Below are positions 5,018 to 5,702 of a stretch of 5,702 nt of DNA, piece after piece. Position 1 is the stretch's first letter. Each line of letters starts with the position of its first letter. The position numbers and the translations under genes were made by a program. Location of the stretch: the NCBI GenBank assembly GCA_934086395.1, contig CAKOIE010000046.1:1-5702 (forward strand). The letters are read 5' to 3'. Origin of the DNA: an uncultured Bacilli bacterium (GTDB lineage: Bacteria > Bacillota_I > Bacilli_A > RF39 > UBA660). The notes under the pieces were generated by a model. The model saw nothing but the letters and a program-made list of their open reading frames with translations, was not told the origin of the DNA and made no database searches.

Positions 5018-5702
5018 CTAATTCTCCTAAATAATCATCTAAGATTTTAAATAAATCTTCACTATTTTTAGTTTTACATATTTCATTTTTTATATACGCA
5101 CTTTTTGGCATTCCTTTTATATACCATAATGCATGTGTTCTAATTTCAAGTATTGCTTGTTTTTCAGAAGTCGAATCTACTAATAATTTATAGTGTCTTT
5201 TAAGCATTTCTATTTTTTCTTTTGAACTTGGTCTTGAGGGAATAACTCCTGTCTCTAAATAAATTACACATTCATTAATAAGCCAAGGATTTCCAAGGAT
5301 TCCTCTACCTATCATTACTGCATCACATCCAGTATATTCAAGCATTTCTTTTGCTTTTTCAGCACTTGTAACATCACCATTACCTATAACAGGAATTTTT
5401 ACTGCTTCTTTAACTTGTTTTATTATATTCCAATCAGCGTTTCCACTATAACCTTGTGCTCTAGTTCTTCCATGAACTGTTATAGCACTAGCACCAGCTT
5501 CTTCAATAACTTTAGCAACTTCTACAGCATTAATACTTTTTTCATCCCAGCCACTTCGTATTTTAACAGTAACCGGAACACTTACAGCCTTAACAACAGC
5601 GCTAACTATTTCTTTTATTTTATCTGGATTTTTTAAAAGTGCACTTCCTGCTTGTGATTTAATAGCTACCTTTGGCACCGGACACCCCATATTAATATCA
5701 AT
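5010..5702 (-). CDS. dusB: tRNA-dihydrouridine synthase, DusB type (5' end outside window)
   Basis: This is a flavin enzyme that reduces uridine to dihydrouridine in the D-loop region of tRNA with FMN and NADPH. 230 residues are in the window. The frame stays open to the edge, reading Ile-Asp-Ile-Asn before Met-Gly-Cys-Pro, so the Met at 5688-5690 is internal and not the start; about 90-100 N-terminal residues are missing. Fragment marks: the DusB signature 'INMGCPV' with catalytic Cys7 (codon 5682-5684); 'VKIRSGW' with Lys47; 'HGRTR' (77-81); 'IPVIGNGD' (103-110); and 'MIGRGILGNPW' (130-140), the FMN-phosphate region of the TIM barrel. The C-terminal helical tRNA-binding domain follows, with 'HALWYIKGMPKSAYIK' (190-205). 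The gene ends in TAA at 5010-5012, overlapping the GtrA-family gene. It looks intact and functional. In many Firmicutes dusB is followed by lysS; here it is not. Confidence 0.95.
   Translation of the reverse strand: MDINMGCPVPKVAIKSQAGSALLKNPDKIKEIVSAVVKAVSVPVTVKIRSGWDEKSINAVEVAKVIEEAGASAITVHGRTRAQGYSGNADWNIIKQVKEAVKIPVIGNGDVTSAEKAKEMLEYTGCDAVMIGRGILGNPWLINECVIYLETGVIPSRPSSKEKIEMLKRHYKLLVDSTSEKQAILEIRTHALWYIKGMPKSAYIKNEICKTKNSEDLFKILDDYLGELDD
5024..5028 (-). promoter_or_regulatory. Ribosome binding site of the GtrA-family gene inside dusB
   Basis: AGGAG on the minus strand lies 6 nt before the ATG at 5015-5017 and within the last codons of dusB. It allows reinitiation by ribosomes ending at the dusB TAA (5010-5012), and it fixes the start of the GtrA-family gene. 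Confidence 0.75.

Noticed and set aside
5415..5636. Plus-strand open frame of 73 codons
   Set aside because: It is antisense to well-conserved dusB coding sequence, and its Ser/Asn/Phe/Tyr-rich translation has no protein-like pattern.
5688..5690. ATG as the start of the dihydrouridine synthase gene
   Set aside because: The preceding in-frame codons read Ile-Asp-Ile-Asn, the conserved run before Met-Gly-Cys-Pro in DusB, so the gene continues past the window edge.
1..5702. Mycoplasma-type code with TGA as Trp
   Set aside because: Trp is encoded by TGG in uvrA, dusB and the lipoprotein gene, and no gene contains an in-frame TGA.

Overview
The window is very AT-rich and carries five protein genes, all on the minus strand, all ending in TAA and all read with the standard code (Trp is TGG, with no in-frame TGA). 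Base composition, strong GGAGG-type ribosome binding sites, short U-tract terminators and the protein families point to a low-GC Gram-positive lineage (Bacilli/Mollicutes-related Firmicutes). The species cannot be fixed from this sequence.

Layout in transcription order (high to low coordinates). The 3' two thirds of a tRNA-dihydrouridine synthase gene (dusB type) enters from the right edge and overlaps by 8 nt a small GtrA-family membrane protein gene, so these two form a coupled unit. A 235-nt spacer follows (up to the favoured start at 4398) and holds a good promoter (TTGATT - 17 nt - TATAAT). This promoter drives a 229-residue protein with an unusual architecture: Lys-rich helix, four-Cys zinc ribbon, one membrane segment, and an extracytoplasmic beta-rich, OB-like domain. 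That gene ends in a clear intrinsic terminator. Next is a complete uvrA (937 aa, nucleotide excision repair) with its own putative extended -10 promoter and a perfect 7-bp inverted repeat around its start site. It ends in a terminator that overlaps its stop codon. The last gene encodes a small predicted lipoprotein of unknown function.

The lipoprotein gene is bracketed by two sets of short direct repeats that no gene explains: two copies at 34-bp period (19-68) and three copies at 32-bp period (about 697-778). The two sets share a core of the form AC(A/G)TTTT(C/G)AC(A/T)A in the same orientation. This resembles the multiply repeated transposase-binding ends of IS21-family elements, so the lipoprotein segment may lie between solo or eroded insertion-sequence ends. 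No transposase gene is visible.

The genes do not form one pathway. DNA repair, tRNA modification and envelope functions sit side by side as separate transcription units. I see no convincing undescribed multi-gene system. The points most worth a second look are the repeat arrays, the uvrA start-site inverted repeat and the zinc-ribbon/OB-like membrane protein.
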